A stretch of DNA of 60,317 bases from Firmicutes bacterium CAG:882 (GCA_000435595.1 FR895447.1:1-60317); one strand, 5' to 3'. Counted from the stretch's first letter, positions 34,513 through 43,714 are shown. Made by a program: numbers and translations. The notes: generated from the sequence alone by a model not told the origin.

Positions 34513-35745
34513 ATGAGAGCGTATGAGAGATTACTTAAATATGTAAGCTACGAGACAACATCTGATGAGAGCAGTGAGAGCTGCCCGAGCTCGGACAAGG
34601 AGCTTGTTCTTGCCAATGTGCTTGTGGAAGAGCTCAAGGAGATTGGTGTGGCGGATGCACATGTTGATGCGGACGGATATGTGTATGGAAGCATACCGGC
34701 ATCAGCGGGAGCTGAGGATGAGAAGGTTATCGGGCTTATAGCACATATGGATACGGCACCCGCCATGTCGGGAGCGAATATCAAGCCAAGGATTGTAAGT
34801 GATTATGACGGTGCGGATATCGTGCTCAATGAGAAGCTTGGCGTTGTCATGGATACGGTTACATTCCCGAATCTGAGAAATTATGTCGGACAGGATCTTA
34901 TCGTGACCGATGGAACTACGCTTTTAGGGGCTGATGATAAGGCAGGAGTTGCTGAGATTATGACAGCGGCGGCTGAGATTATCGCAGCGGACAAGTCGGG
35001 CAGCGGCAGCAGACATGGAAAGATATGTATTGCTTTCACACCTGATGAGGAGATTGGAAGAGGTGCGGACAGATTTGATGTTGGGCACTTTGGAGCCGAT
35101 TATGCGTATACTGTCGATGGCGGAATGCTGGGAGAGATAGAGTTCGAGAACTTTAATGCGGCATCGGCGAAGGTTCACATCAAGGGTGAGAATATACATC
35201 CGGGTGAGGCAAAAAATAAGATGAAGAACGCAGCTCTTGTTGCAATGGAGTTCAATTCAATGCTTCCGGCAGCAGAGACACCGGCACATACAGAAGGCTA
35301 TGAGGGATTCTATCACCTTTGTGCGATGAATGGTGACGAGGAGAATGCCTGCCTTGATTACATTGTACGTGACCACGATATGGATAAATTCCTCGGACGT
35401 AAGGCGGTTATGGAGAAGATTACGGCTTATCTCAACGATAAGTACGGTGAGGGTACAATAACACTTGATATGAAGGATTCCTACTATAACATGAGGGAAA
35501 AGCTTGAGAACGACATGTATATAGTTGACCGTGCGGTTGAAGCCATGAAGGAGAATGGCGTAGAGCCGATTATACAGCCTATCAGAGGCGGTACGGACGG
35601 AGCGCGCCTTTCATATATGGGACTTCCGTGTCCGAACCTGAGTACGGGAGGACATAACTTCCATGGAAAGTATGAGTATGTATGTATTCAGTCAATGGAT
35701 AAGATGGTAGATATTATAAAGACTATCGTGGCCAATGTAAATTAG
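34513..35745 (+). CDS. pepT: peptidase T (tripeptide aminopeptidase)
   Basis: A cytoplasmic zinc aminopeptidase of the M20 family that removes the N-terminal residue from tripeptides. The 410-residue length is typical. MRAYERLLKYVSYETTSDESS is the standard PepT start. GLIAHMDTAPAMSG (zinc ligand His and Asp), GADDKAGVAEIM and FTPDEEIGRGAD (catalytic Glu) are intact, as is TGGHNFHG near the end. The ATG at 34513 is chosen because the frame further upstream would begin inside the promoter region. It fits with pepF and the peptide transporter as peptide-use genes. Confidence 0.95.
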   Translation: MRAYERLLKYVSYETTSDESSESCPSSDKELVLANVLVEELKEIGVADAHVDADGYVYGSIPASAGAEDEKVIGLIAHMDTAPAMSGANIKPRIVSDYDGADIVLNEKLGVVMDTVTFPNLRNYVGQDLIVTDGTTLLGADDKAGVAEIMTAAAEIIAADKSGSGSRHGKICIAFTPDEEIGRGADRFDVGHFGADYAYTVDGGMLGEIEFENFNAASAKVHIKGENIHPGEAKNKMKNAALVAMEFNSMLPAAETPAHTEGYEGFYHLCAMNGDEENACLDYIVRDHDMDKFLGRKAVMEKITAYLNDKYGEGTITLDMKDSYYNMREKLENDMYIVDRAVEAMKENGVEPIIQPIRGGTDGARLSYMGLPCPNLSTGGHNFHGKYEYVCIQSMDKMVDIIKTIVANVN

Positions 35746-35780
35746 TTAGAAATTAAAATAACATTAACCTTTGGAGAAGT

Positions 35781-36638
35781 ATGATGAATAATATCAGAAT
35801 TATAACCGACAGTGCTTCGGATATGCCGGCGGGTTACAGAGACGATGTAACCGTTGTGCCTTTACATGTGAGATTCGGAACGGAAGAGTATCTTGATGGT
35901 GTGAATCTTACTCACAGAGAATTTTATGAGAAGCTTATTGAGAACGATGAGCTTCCTACGACGAGCCAGGTAGCACCTTTTGCTTTTGAGGAACAGTATG
36001 AGAAGGCACGCGAAGCCGGAGAGCAGGTTATTGTGATAACGATATCGGGAAAGCTTTCGGGAACGTATCAGAGCGCATGTATTGCCTCGGCTGATTATGA
36101 GGATATGGTACATGTTGTTGACAGCGAGAATGTAACTGTAGGTGAGAGAGCCATCGTTGAGTATGCATTGAGACTCAAGGATGCGGGGAAGGACATTGAC
36201 ACGATTATTGACATCATTAATGATGTGAAGAAAAATATCCGTGTTGTAGGTCTTCTTGACACACTTGAGTATCTTAAGAAAGGCGGGCGTATTTCCAAGA
36301 CGGCTGCAATTGTAGGCGGAATGCTGTCAATCAAGCCGGTTATTGCCATAGAGAGCGGGGAAGTCGTCATGCTCGGAAAAGCAAGAGGCTCTAAGCAGGG
36401 CAATAACCTGCTTGTTCAGCAGATTGAAAAGGCGGGAGGTATTGATTTCTCCAAGCCGTATTATCTTGGCTATGCCGGTCTTGATGATACGCTTTTGCGC
36501 AAGTATATAGCTGACAGTGTGCATATATGGGAGGCACATGCCGATAAGCTCGACATAATGTCTGTCGGCGGGGCAATAGGAACGCATGTCGGTCCGGGTG
36601 CCATCGCGGTTGCATTTTTTGAAAAGAACAACGGCTGA
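35781..36638 (+). CDS. DegV family fatty-acid-binding protein
   Basis: A 285-residue DegV (FakB-like) protein. The N-terminal ITDSASDMPAGYRDDVTVVPLHVRFGTEEYLDG and SGTYQSA blocks are the family signature, and GGAIGTHVGPGAIAVAF closes it. DegV proteins bind fatty acids and many present them to the FakA kinase. No fakA is nearby. Two adjacent ATG codons (35781 and 35784) are possible starts; the GGAGA site allows either. It lies 35 bases after pepT and may be co-transcribed. Confidence 0.92.
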   Translation: MMNNIRIITDSASDMPAGYRDDVTVVPLHVRFGTEEYLDGVNLTHREFYEKLIENDELPTTSQVAPFAFEEQYEKAREAGEQVIVITISGKLSGTYQSACIASADYEDMVHVVDSENVTVGERAIVEYALRLKDAGKDIDTIIDIINDVKKNIRVVGLLDTLEYLKKGGRISKTAAIVGGMLSIKPVIAIESGEVVMLGKARGSKQGNNLLVQQIEKAGGIDFSKPYYLGYAGLDDTLLRKYIADSVHIWEAHADKLDIMSVGGAIGTHVGPGAIAVAFFEKNNG

Positions 36639-36899
36639 TTAATAAAAACGCCGGATTTTTGAGAAGTCTAACTCTTCCTCTGCTTCCTGGGCTACACGCT
36701 TGTTGGTGATGGCGATGTGGTCGAGGTAAGCGATGAAGAGGTCGGAAACATCCAAAGAGTACTCTTCGGCAACGCGGTTGAGTTCAGGCATCATTATTGT
36801 GGTGTCAGGCACGCCGGGCTGTTCGCTGCGCTCGTTTTCGACGAAATCATCGATTCTCTTCATAAGTGCTGATTTTGTATTGGTATCAAGTTCTTTCAT
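36639..36899 (-). CDS. hypothetical protein, 86 residues
   Basis: Not recognised. A small acidic, helical, soluble protein (IDDFVENERSEQPGVPDTTIMMPELNRVAEEYSLDVSDLFIAYLDHIAITNKRVAQEAEEELDF) with no cysteine and no membrane segment. The ATG at 36899 follows GGAGG by 6 bases, which makes the gene credible; a frame extension to 36947 has no ribosome-binding site. Its stop codon abuts that of the convergent degV-type gene with no gap, so the two transcripts must overlap. Confidence 0.72.
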   Translation of the reverse strand: MKELDTNTKSALMKRIDDFVENERSEQPGVPDTTIMMPELNRVAEEYSLDVSDLFIAYLDHIAITNKRVAQEAEEELDFSKIRRFY

Positions 36900-36999
36900 G
36901 ATTATCCTCCATAGCGTAGGTTTATAATAGTATATAGTATAGCACAAGGCTTTTCAAAGTCAATGTGCACAGGATAAGGATAAGATGTAAGGTGTGTTT

Positions 37000-38223
37000 A
37001 TGAAAAAAAAGCAGTTTATCTGGAATATGCTCGGAAGCGGAATATATTCCCTCGCAACCGTAATTTTTGTCATGCTTGCTAAGAGGCTTGTCGGCGAGGA
37101 AGCGGGGGCAAAATTCTATATGGCATTTACGACAGGGCAGATGCTCCTGACGATAGGCTATTTTGAGATAAGACCGTTTCAGGTGACGGATGTTAAGCAG
37201 CAGTACAAGGCGAAAGAGTACTTTGGCTTCAGGGTGATAAGCAGTGCAGCGATGCTTGCATGTGCCGTCGTGGTCGGAATAGTCTATGTTGTCAACGGAA
37301 AAGCCGATGTGGCAGGATTTATGCTCATTATAACAATGTGTATTTTGAAAATGTTTGATGGAATTGCAGATGTGTTTGAAGGTGAGTTCCAGCGAAATGA
37401 CAGAATCGATATCTCCGGAATGTCAATGGCATTCAGAACAATGGCAATCATGGCGGTATTCTCGATTATCGCGTGGGTGACGAGAAATATATATGCCGCA
37501 TCCGCCGCGGCGGCGGTGACGGGGCTGGCAGGCACTGCGGTTGTGGCAGTCGTGTGGAGCCGCTGGTTTGAGCCGCTTTCGGTATCGTTTGACAGAGAAA
37601 AGATGAAATCACTGTTTAGGAGCACGATACTTCTTTTTATCGGTTCGGCAATGTGCATGTGGCTGTGGAACGGGACAAAGTATGTGGTTGAGTGGACATT
37701 GACGGACAGGGATACGCTCGCTTACGGAATCGTGTTCATGCCGACAATGGTAATTAACCTTGGCAGCAGCTTTGTGTTCAAGCCGATGCTCACGACGCTT
37801 GCAAGGCATTACGAGCAGGGTGAATACAAGGCTTTTGCAAAGCTTGTGGCGGTACTGGTTGCGACTGCCGTGGGAATAACGGTTGTGACACTCGGAGCAG
37901 GAGCGTGGCTTGGGATACCTGTGCTGTCCTGGCTGTATGATATTGAGCTGGCACCATACAAATCAGTTATGCTTGTTCTTATAGCGGCAGGAGGTTTTAA
38001 CGCCGTGAGCATCCTGTTCTATTATGCACTGACGGTGATGCGTCTGCAGAAGGAAATTTTTGCGGGATATACGATAACATTCGTTGTCTCCATAATTCTT
38101 CCTATAGTGATGGTAAAAGCCATGGGAATCGCCGGGGCAGGAACGTCATATCTCATAGTGATGATGCTTCTTACCGTATTGTTCGGTGGGATGTTGTGCG
38201 TGAAGCTGAAAAAGAGAAAATAA
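37000..38223 (+). CDS. polysaccharide flippase-like membrane protein (MOP superfamily)
   Basis: A 407-residue membrane protein with about twelve helices. The opening KKKQFIWNMLGSGIYSLATVIFVMLAKRLVGEEAGAKFYMAFTTGQML resembles Wzx-type or polysaccharide-export flippases that move lipid-linked sugars. No glycosyltransferases are adjacent, so the substrate is open. The ATG at 37000 follows AAGGTG. Confidence 0.82.
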   Translation: MKKKQFIWNMLGSGIYSLATVIFVMLAKRLVGEEAGAKFYMAFTTGQMLLTIGYFEIRPFQVTDVKQQYKAKEYFGFRVISSAAMLACAVVVGIVYVVNGKADVAGFMLIITMCILKMFDGIADVFEGEFQRNDRIDISGMSMAFRTMAIMAVFSIIAWVTRNIYAASAAAAVTGLAGTAVVAVVWSRWFEPLSVSFDREKMKSLFRSTILLFIGSAMCMWLWNGTKYVVEWTLTDRDTLAYGIVFMPTMVINLGSSFVFKPMLTTLARHYEQGEYKAFAKLVAVLVATAVGITVVTLGAGAWLGIPVLSWLYDIELAPYKSVMLVLIAAGGFNAVSILFYYALTVMRLQKEIFAGYTITFVVSIILPIVMVKAMGIAGAGTSYLIVMMLLTVLFGGMLCVKLKKRK

Positions 38224-38243
38224 AAGCTGATAAAAAAGGAGGA

Positions 38244-38272
38244 GGGCTGATAATGATATCAGCCCTTTATTA
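38244..38272 (+). terminator. terminator after the flippase-like gene
   Basis: GGGCTGATA-ATGA-TATCAGCCC is a perfect 9-bp stem followed by TTTATT. Confidence 0.85.
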
Positions 38273-38446
38273 TGAAAAAATTCTTAAGTACTTATGTCCT
38301 TAATCATTTATCTTTATGAAACCTATTATATTGTGGATTAGTGAAGAAAACGTGTTAATCCTGTGAAGGTTTGTTTAATTTAAAATGAACGAATTGTGAA
38401 CAGCAAAATTTTTTCTTACTCCTCATGTGGATAAATTTTACACGGA

Positions 38447-38968
38447 TTATACAGTCTCAGGCTCAGGATAATCAACGCCGAAGGTGTCAACGGTTACGGA
38501 TTCGATAACCTGTGTCTCCATAGGACGGTCGCTCCAGTCTGTAGGGGTCTCAGCTATCGCGTTGACAACATCCTGTCCCTCGATAACCTTGCCGAATGCA
38601 GCGTAAGCACCGTCAAGGTGAGGTGCGGCAGCATGCATAATGAAGAACTGGGAGCCTGCTGAGTCAGGATCCATGGCGCGTGCCATAGAGAGAACTCCCG
38701 GAGTGTGCTTTAAATTGTTCTGAAAGCCGTTCTGTGAGAACTCGCCCTTTATTGAGTAGCCCGGACCGCCCATTCCTGTTCCGTCAGGACATCCGCCCTG
38801 AATCATAAATCCGCTTATTATGCGGTGAAATATAAGTCCGTCATAAAAGCCCTTCTTAACAAGACTTATAAAGTTGTTGACTGTATTAGGTGCAGTCTCA
38901 GGGTAAAGCTCTGCCTTGATTGTGCCGCGTCCGGCAACCGTAAATGTTACAATTGGATTCTGTGCCAT
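38447..38968 (-). CDS. cyclophilin-type peptidyl-prolyl isomerase
   Basis: A cytoplasmic prolyl isomerase of 173 residues. FHRIISGFMIQGG contains the catalytic arginine, and GVLSMARAMDPDSAGSQFFIM and LDGAYAAFGKVIEG complete the active site. No signal peptide is seen. The SD AGAGAGGAA precedes the ATG. Confidence 0.95.
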   Translation of the reverse strand: MAQNPIVTFTVAGRGTIKAELYPETAPNTVNNFISLVKKGFYDGLIFHRIISGFMIQGGCPDGTGMGGPGYSIKGEFSQNGFQNNLKHTPGVLSMARAMDPDSAGSQFFIMHAAAPHLDGAYAAFGKVIEGQDVVNAIAETPTDWSDRPMETQVIESVTVDTFGVDYPEPETV

Positions 38969-39037
38969 TGAAATATTCCTCTCTTTGCTTTATTATCTGA
39001 CATATCACAATTATAAATTTTCGAGGTGGTTTAGTCA

Positions 39038-39937
39038 ATGGATAACAATTATCTGTTTAATATTGTTGTACTGGTTTTTAATAAACTTAATAAGGACATT
39101 GAGGATTATATTGAGACATCGTTATCTGAGGGACTTGAGGTTAAACTGTATGTCAGGGGAAGAGAAGGGTTCGGAACCGGGGATGTGATTCCGCCTGAGG
39201 TAAAGAAGAATTTTAATAATCAAAATACATCTGGGGTGCTGGCGGTCACGGATGATGCCGGTGCCGCGCGGGAGCTTAAGAAACTGGGACTTGCCGTTAC
39301 GGGATATCAGGCGGAGGGGGAGCCGCTTACTCACTTTTCCGTAAATTATGTGGTCAGTGAGCTTGCCATGGTTGAGGACGATTATTTCAATCTTATTTAC
39401 ATGAGAGCACACAATATACCGCTTTTGATAGCACGCACCGAGAGGACGCTTATAAGAGAAATGACGGTTGATGACCTTCCGGCAATGTATGAGCTGTATT
39501 CGGACGAGGCGGTGGCAAAGTGGGTTGAACCGCTGTATGAGTATGGGAAGGAGCTTGAGTTTACAAAGGCATACATTGAGAATGTCTATTCATTTTACGG
39601 ATATGGTCTGTGGCTCGTTTTTGACAGAAGGACGGGTGAACTTATAGGACGCGCCGGAATAAGCACGAGGGAGATTGACGGTGAAAAACGTTGTGAGCTT
39701 GGATATATCATAAGGGGCGACAGACAGAGACAGGGAATGGGATTTGAGGTCAGCACGGCGGTGATGGAATACGCGGCCGATTGTCTGATGATAGATGAAT
39801 TATGGTTGTGTATTGAAAAAGATAATATAGCATCTGCCGGACTGGGGAAAAAGTTGGGATTTACACTGTACGGCAGCAGCGTGTGTGACGGAAAGGACTG
39901 CTGCCTTTACAGAAAGAAGCTTATTCATAATCAATGA
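39038..39937 (+). CDS. GNAT acetyltransferase with an extra N-terminal domain
   Basis: A protein of 299 residues. The C-terminal half (about 140-295) is a RimJ/RimL-like GNAT domain: TLIREMTVDDLPAMYELY, the acetyl-CoA loop region ELGYIIRGDRQRQGMGFEVSTAVMEYA, and CIEKDNIASAGLGKKLGF. The N-terminal ~135 residues (IVVLVFNKLNKDIEDYIETSLSEGLEVKLYVRGR...VLAVTDDAGAARELKKLGLAVTGY) form an alpha/beta unit that I cannot assign; the VTDD and LKKLGLAVTGY segments recall HAD or receiver folds. The SD GAGGTGG precedes the ATG. Its end overlaps the convergent gene by 17 bases. Confidence 0.82.
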   Translation: MDNNYLFNIVVLVFNKLNKDIEDYIETSLSEGLEVKLYVRGREGFGTGDVIPPEVKKNFNNQNTSGVLAVTDDAGAARELKKLGLAVTGYQAEGEPLTHFSVNYVVSELAMVEDDYFNLIYMRAHNIPLLIARTERTLIREMTVDDLPAMYELYSDEAVAKWVEPLYEYGKELEFTKAYIENVYSFYGYGLWLVFDRRTGELIGRAGISTREIDGEKRCELGYIIRGDRQRQGMGFEVSTAVMEYAADCLMIDELWLCIEKDNIASAGLGKKLGFTLYGSSVCDGKDCCLYRKKLIHNQ

Positions 39938-40625
39938 TATTTTCAAGAAACGTAATACAGTTGTCCACATGCGGAGCATTGACAACTATAGAGAATATAG
40001 GGTGCTCAGTGCTTAACACAAGAGCATTCGTTATAAACGGAAGACTATAAAGGTCTATGCCGACCGCTTTCTCCTCACCGCTCTCACCGTCCGTGAAATA
40101 TATAAGGCGGTCGGAAACCTTGGAGAGCAGTTCTTCGGGAAGAACCTCAGTGAGATCCAGAAGATAGCCTGAAGCTGCCCATGCCTTGGTAAAAAGCTCA
40201 TCACCGATGTAGCAGTCGCTGCTCTTTGCCGCTATGAGAATGTTGAGCTTCTGTGAGGAAGTGTAGGTCTCCTCGGTGAACTGGTCCGGGTCTATGGTAT
40301 AGTAACCGTCAACGCTCACTCTGTCGTTCTCGCCGTCTATGCCGAGCCAGTCCGTGAGCCTGCGCTCAAGTATGCCGGTGTCATCCTTTAAATCCATGGA
40401 TATACAGTTGACGTAAGATACATACAGGCTGGTGTTGTAATTATTTGCCTTTATTGAGCGCACAAGCGATATGACGGCTATTGTGCCGATTATCACTGCA
40501 AGTATAGGTATCTTATAATAGTCCCATATATATGAAGCTTTTCCCTTGAAGCCTTTTTGATTCTTTATCTTCTCGCGTTCTTTTTTTGCACGGACGGAGA
40601 ATTTGTCTGTGAAGCCTGATGCCAT
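39921..40625 (-). CDS. hypothetical single-pass membrane protein with extracytoplasmic domain
   Basis: A protein of 234 residues. A basic cytoplasmic N-terminus (about 1-35) is followed by one membrane helix (IPILAVIIGTIAVISLV, about 39-55) and a ~180-residue extracytoplasmic domain that resembles part of a substrate-binding protein (INILIAAKSSDCYIGDELFTKAWAASGYLLDLTEVLPEELLSKVSDRLIYF). The neighbouring divergent gene encodes a YesL-like protein, whose relatives occur with sugar transporters. Function is not known. Confidence 0.72.
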   Translation of the reverse strand: MASGFTDKFSVRAKKEREKIKNQKGFKGKASYIWDYYKIPILAVIIGTIAVISLVRSIKANNYNTSLYVSYVNCISMDLKDDTGILERRLTDWLGIDGENDRVSVDGYYTIDPDQFTEETYTSSQKLNILIAAKSSDCYIGDELFTKAWAASGYLLDLTEVLPEELLSKVSDRLIYFTDGESGEEKAVGIDLYSLPFITNALVLSTEHPIFSIVVNAPHVDNCITFLENIIDYE

Positions 40626-40817
40626 AACTGTCCTCGTTTCTGAAACCTTAAATTTCCGTAATTATTTTGTGATACCTACTAAATATAGCATAATAATCGG
40701 CATTTGTAAGTCCTTTTATGAAAATTTAATAATGATTAATTTGATTTTTACAGGTAGTTACAGTATAATATTCTTTAGGCATTTTTGCCGGAGAAAGAAT
40801 ACGAAGAGAGGTATAAC

Positions 40818-41606
40818 ATGAGCAGAATATTTGATGCGGATAATGCATTTTTCCGCTTTATGAGCAGGGTTGCCGATGCAATCATATTGAATATATTTTT
40901 CCTGATAACATCGCTTCCGATTGCGACGATTGGAGCGTCTTACACTGCGATGTATTATTACTGTACCAAGGCGGTTGCCAACGAGGAGGGCTATCTTTGG
41001 AAGAGCTATTGGAAGTCATTTAAGACCAATTTCGTCCAGGGATTTTTGATGGAAGTATTTTTTGTGATTGTGGGAGTCATATTGTACATTGATATCAAGT
41101 ATCTCTACGGCAGAATAACCGATGGCAGCGGATTTGGCTGGAGAATCCTGTTCTTCATAGTTGTAGGTATGGCAGTGCTCGCAGTACTCACGTTTATGTA
41201 TGCGTTTCCGATACTGTCAAGATTCGACAATACGACATTTAAGATTATCAAGAATGCTGCATTCATGTCGATAAGACACCTTCCGCAGACGGTACCGCTT
41301 TTACTTATTCTGGGCGTTGCAGTACTCATTGGTTATCTTATGTGGCCTGTGTCTATGCTGTTCGTGGTCGGTGCATGGGTATATATAAGCTCGATATTCT
41401 TTTACAAGGTGTTAGACAGGTATATGCCTAAGGATGAGCATTATGATGAGGATTACTATCTCGGAAACGACGAGAACGCACAGAGTGGTGCCGATTCTGA
41501 GAATGCGGATTCCGGTGTTCAGGAGAATGCAGACGGCACGGCTGCTGACGTTGTGCCTGACGGTAATGATGCTCCGGCAGAGAACGGCAGCAGTGACGGA
41601 CAGTAG
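40818..41606 (+). CDS. DUF624 / YesL family membrane protein
   Basis: A 262-residue membrane protein. FFRFMSRVADAIILNIFFLITSLPIATIGASYTAMYYYCTKAV is the DUF624 (YesL) signature; about five helices span 20-200. A long acidic tail (about 210-262, rich in Asp, Glu, Asn, Ala) follows and is not usual in the family. YesL relatives sit in sugar-transport loci but have no proven role. The ATG at 40818 follows GAGAGG. Confidence 0.88.
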   Translation: MSRIFDADNAFFRFMSRVADAIILNIFFLITSLPIATIGASYTAMYYYCTKAVANEEGYLWKSYWKSFKTNFVQGFLMEVFFVIVGVILYIDIKYLYGRITDGSGFGWRILFFIVVGMAVLAVLTFMYAFPILSRFDNTTFKIIKNAAFMSIRHLPQTVPLLLILGVAVLIGYLMWPVSMLFVVGAWVYISSIFFYKVLDRYMPKDEHYDEDYYLGNDENAQSGADSENADSGVQENADGTAADVVPDGNDAPAENGSSDGQ

Positions 41607-41703
41607 ACAGTAATTAATTAAGTCCGGACGGCACTAAATGCAGATATTTACGGACATAACTTAAGTTTATTATCAAAAAAATAAAAAGATATAAAAAATT
41701 GTG

Positions 41704-41732
41704 TTGACATTCAAAAACATAGATGCTATACT
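41704..41732 (+). promoter_or_regulatory. consensus promoter of the ammonium transporter gene
   Basis: TTGACA (41704-41709) and TATACT (41727-41732) are exactly 17 bases apart. Transcription would begin about 8 bases before the leader terminator. Confidence 0.85.
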
Positions 41733-41746
41733 CCAACACATCAAGC

Positions 41747-41782
41747 AAAGGCGCTTTGGGTAGAACCCAAGGTGCCTTTTTT
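41747..41782 (+). terminator. strong intrinsic terminator in the amt leader
   Basis: A 15-bp stem (AAAGGCGCTTTGGGT / ACCCAAGGTGCCTTT, with two G-T pairs) and a three-base loop are followed by a T run. It lies 15 bases after the -10 box and 60 bases before the start codon, so most transcripts would end after about 45 bases unless termination is prevented. Confidence 0.85.
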
Positions 41783-41841
41783 CGTTGCAGGAAATAAAAT
41801 ATATTTTCACTGTACACGAAAAAAGAAAAGGAGGAAGAATT

Positions 41842-43620
41842 ATGGAAGAAGTAATGAGTGAATTGTATGGAGTGTGGTTCCTCATAGGTGCTGCACTGGT
41901 ATTCTGGATGCAGGCTGGATTTGCGATGGTTGAGACCGGATTTACGAGAGCAAAGAACGCAGGTAACATCCTCATGAAGAACCTGATGGATTTCTGTATT
42001 GGTACAGTGGTGTTCATCATTATAGGCTTCAGCCTTCTCTTAGGAGAGGATCTTGTTGGACTTATCGGTAAGCCGGGATTTGATATTTTTACATCGTATG
42101 AGAATTTCGACTGGTCCAACTTCGTATTCAACCTTGTATTCTGTGCAACAACGGCAACAATCGTATCAGGTGCCATGGCAGAGAGAACGAAGTTCCTTTC
42201 ATATTGTATCTATTCGGCAGTTATATCGGCTCTTATTTACCCGATTGAAGCACATTGGGTATGGGGCGGCGGATGGCTCGCCCAGATGGGCTTCCATGAT
42301 TTTGCCGGTTCAACATGTATTCACATGGTAGGTGGTACTGCTGCTCTTATCGGAGCTAAGATTCTTGGACCTCGTATCGGTAAGTTTACCAGAAATGGGA
42401 AAGGTGAAATTGTCAAGGTCAATGCTTTTCCGGGACACAATCTTCCAATCGGAGCACTCGGTGTATTTATTCTCTGGCTTGGCTGGTATGGATTTAACGG
42501 TGCGGCAGCGCAGTCTGTTTCGGAGCTTGGTTCAATCTTTGTAACCACAACAATCGCACCTGCTATCGCAACTGTTGTGTGTATGATTTTTACATGGGTT
42601 AAGTATGGTAAGCCGGATGTTTCAATGTGTCTTAACGCTTCACTTGCAGGTCTTGTTGCAATCACGGCAGGCTGTGATGTAACAGATGCACTCGGAGCCA
42701 TAATCATTGGTGCGGTTTCAGGTGTACTCGTTGTATTCGGTGTATGGCTTCTTGATTATAAGTTACATATTGATGATCCTGTAGGCGCTGTGGCAGTTCA
42801 TTTTATGAATGGTATCTGGGGAACAATTGCAGTCGGACTTTTTGCAACAGATACAGCACCTGCTTTTGCAAGAGGTATTGGTGATGGTGTCAATTTCGGA
42901 GCTAATCAGATTGCGGGAAAAGGACTTTTCTATGGCGGTGGCTTTGGACAGCTTGGACTTCAGCTTCTCGGAATGATAGCAATTCTTGCATTTGCAGGCG
43001 TTACACTTACGATTACTTTCCTTATTATTAAGGCAACAATTGGACTTCGTGTATCGGAGGAGGAGGAAATTCTCGGACTTGATGCCACAGAGCATGGACT
43101 TCCTTCAGCCTATGCGGGCTTCAGCCTTATGGATATTTCCAACACAATGACAATGGAGGCTAACGAGAACACAGACCTTGGTGTGAGTGACTACGACAAG
43201 GCATCGGATGCACAGAAGGCTGCTGCCGTCAAGGTTGTTGAGCCTGCTGCGACAGTACCGGCAACAGGAATTTACAAGGTATCGATTATTACCAAGCTTG
43301 CAAGCTTTGAGAAACTTAAGAAGGCCCTCAATGACCTTGGCGTCACAGGTATGACGATGACTCAGGTTATGGGCTGTGGTATCCAGAAGGGGGCAGGTGA
43401 GATGTATCGTGGAGCTGAGATTGATGCGACACTTCTTCCTAAGGTTAAGATTGAGGTTGTTGTGAGCAAGATTCCGGTTGCTTCGGTTATCGAGACTACC
43501 AAGAAGGCACTTTATACAGGTCATATAGGAGACGGTAAGATTTTCGTATACAATGTTGACCGGGTGGTTAAGGTTCGTACAGGTGAGGAAGGCTTTGCAG
43601 CACTTCAGGATGTCGAATAA
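41842..43620 (+). CDS. amt: ammonium transporter fused to a PII signalling domain
   Basis: A 592-residue protein. Residues 1 to about 420 are an Amt/MEP/Rh channel: AGFAMVETGFTRAKNAGNILMKNLMDF, GGGWLAQMGFHDFAGSTCIHMVGGTAAL with the first pore histidine, and the GAVAVHFMNGIWGTIAVGLF block with the second. After a ~50-residue linker, residues about 476-588 are a complete GlnB/GlnK (PII) domain: GIYKVSIITKLASFEKLKKAL, the T-loop KGAGEMYRGAEIDATLLPKVKIEVVV, and HIGDGKIFVYNVDRVVKVRTGE. The T-loop tyrosine equivalent to E. coli GlnB Tyr51 is Ile here, so uridylylation at that site is not possible. In other bacteria a separate GlnK plugs AmtB; here it is tethered. Start 41842 follows AAAGGAGG. Confidence 0.95.
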   Translation: MEEVMSELYGVWFLIGAALVFWMQAGFAMVETGFTRAKNAGNILMKNLMDFCIGTVVFIIIGFSLLLGEDLVGLIGKPGFDIFTSYENFDWSNFVFNLVFCATTATIVSGAMAERTKFLSYCIYSAVISALIYPIEAHWVWGGGWLAQMGFHDFAGSTCIHMVGGTAALIGAKILGPRIGKFTRNGKGEIVKVNAFPGHNLPIGALGVFILWLGWYGFNGAAAQSVSELGSIFVTTTIAPAIATVVCMIFTWVKYGKPDVSMCLNASLAGLVAITAGCDVTDALGAIIIGAVSGVLVVFGVWLLDYKLHIDDPVGAVAVHFMNGIWGTIAVGLFATDTAPAFARGIGDGVNFGANQIAGKGLFYGGGFGQLGLQLLGMIAILAFAGVTLTITFLIIKATIGLRVSEEEEILGLDATEHGLPSAYAGFSLMDISNTMTMEANENTDLGVSDYDKASDAQKAAAVKVVEPAATVPATGIYKVSIITKLASFEKLKKALNDLGVTGMTMTQVMGCGIQKGAGEMYRGAEIDATLLPKVKIEVVVSKIPVASVIETTKKALYTGHIGDGKIFVYNVDRVVKVRTGEEGFAALQDVE

Positions 43621-43674
43621 ATAAGCTTCATAGACCGTTAAGGTCTGCCGATATAATACTCCTTTGAAAGATAA

Positions 43675-43714
43675 ATGAAAACGGGGCCGCGCTTTAGCGT
43701 GGCTCCGTTTTCAT
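43675..43714. terminator. terminator of amt, overlapping the end of a convergent gene
   Basis: ATGAAAACGG and CCGTTTTCAT enclose a GC-rich inner stem (GGCCGCGCT / AGCGTGGCT). The structure covers the last codons of the minus-strand gene ending at 43694. Confidence 0.8.
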
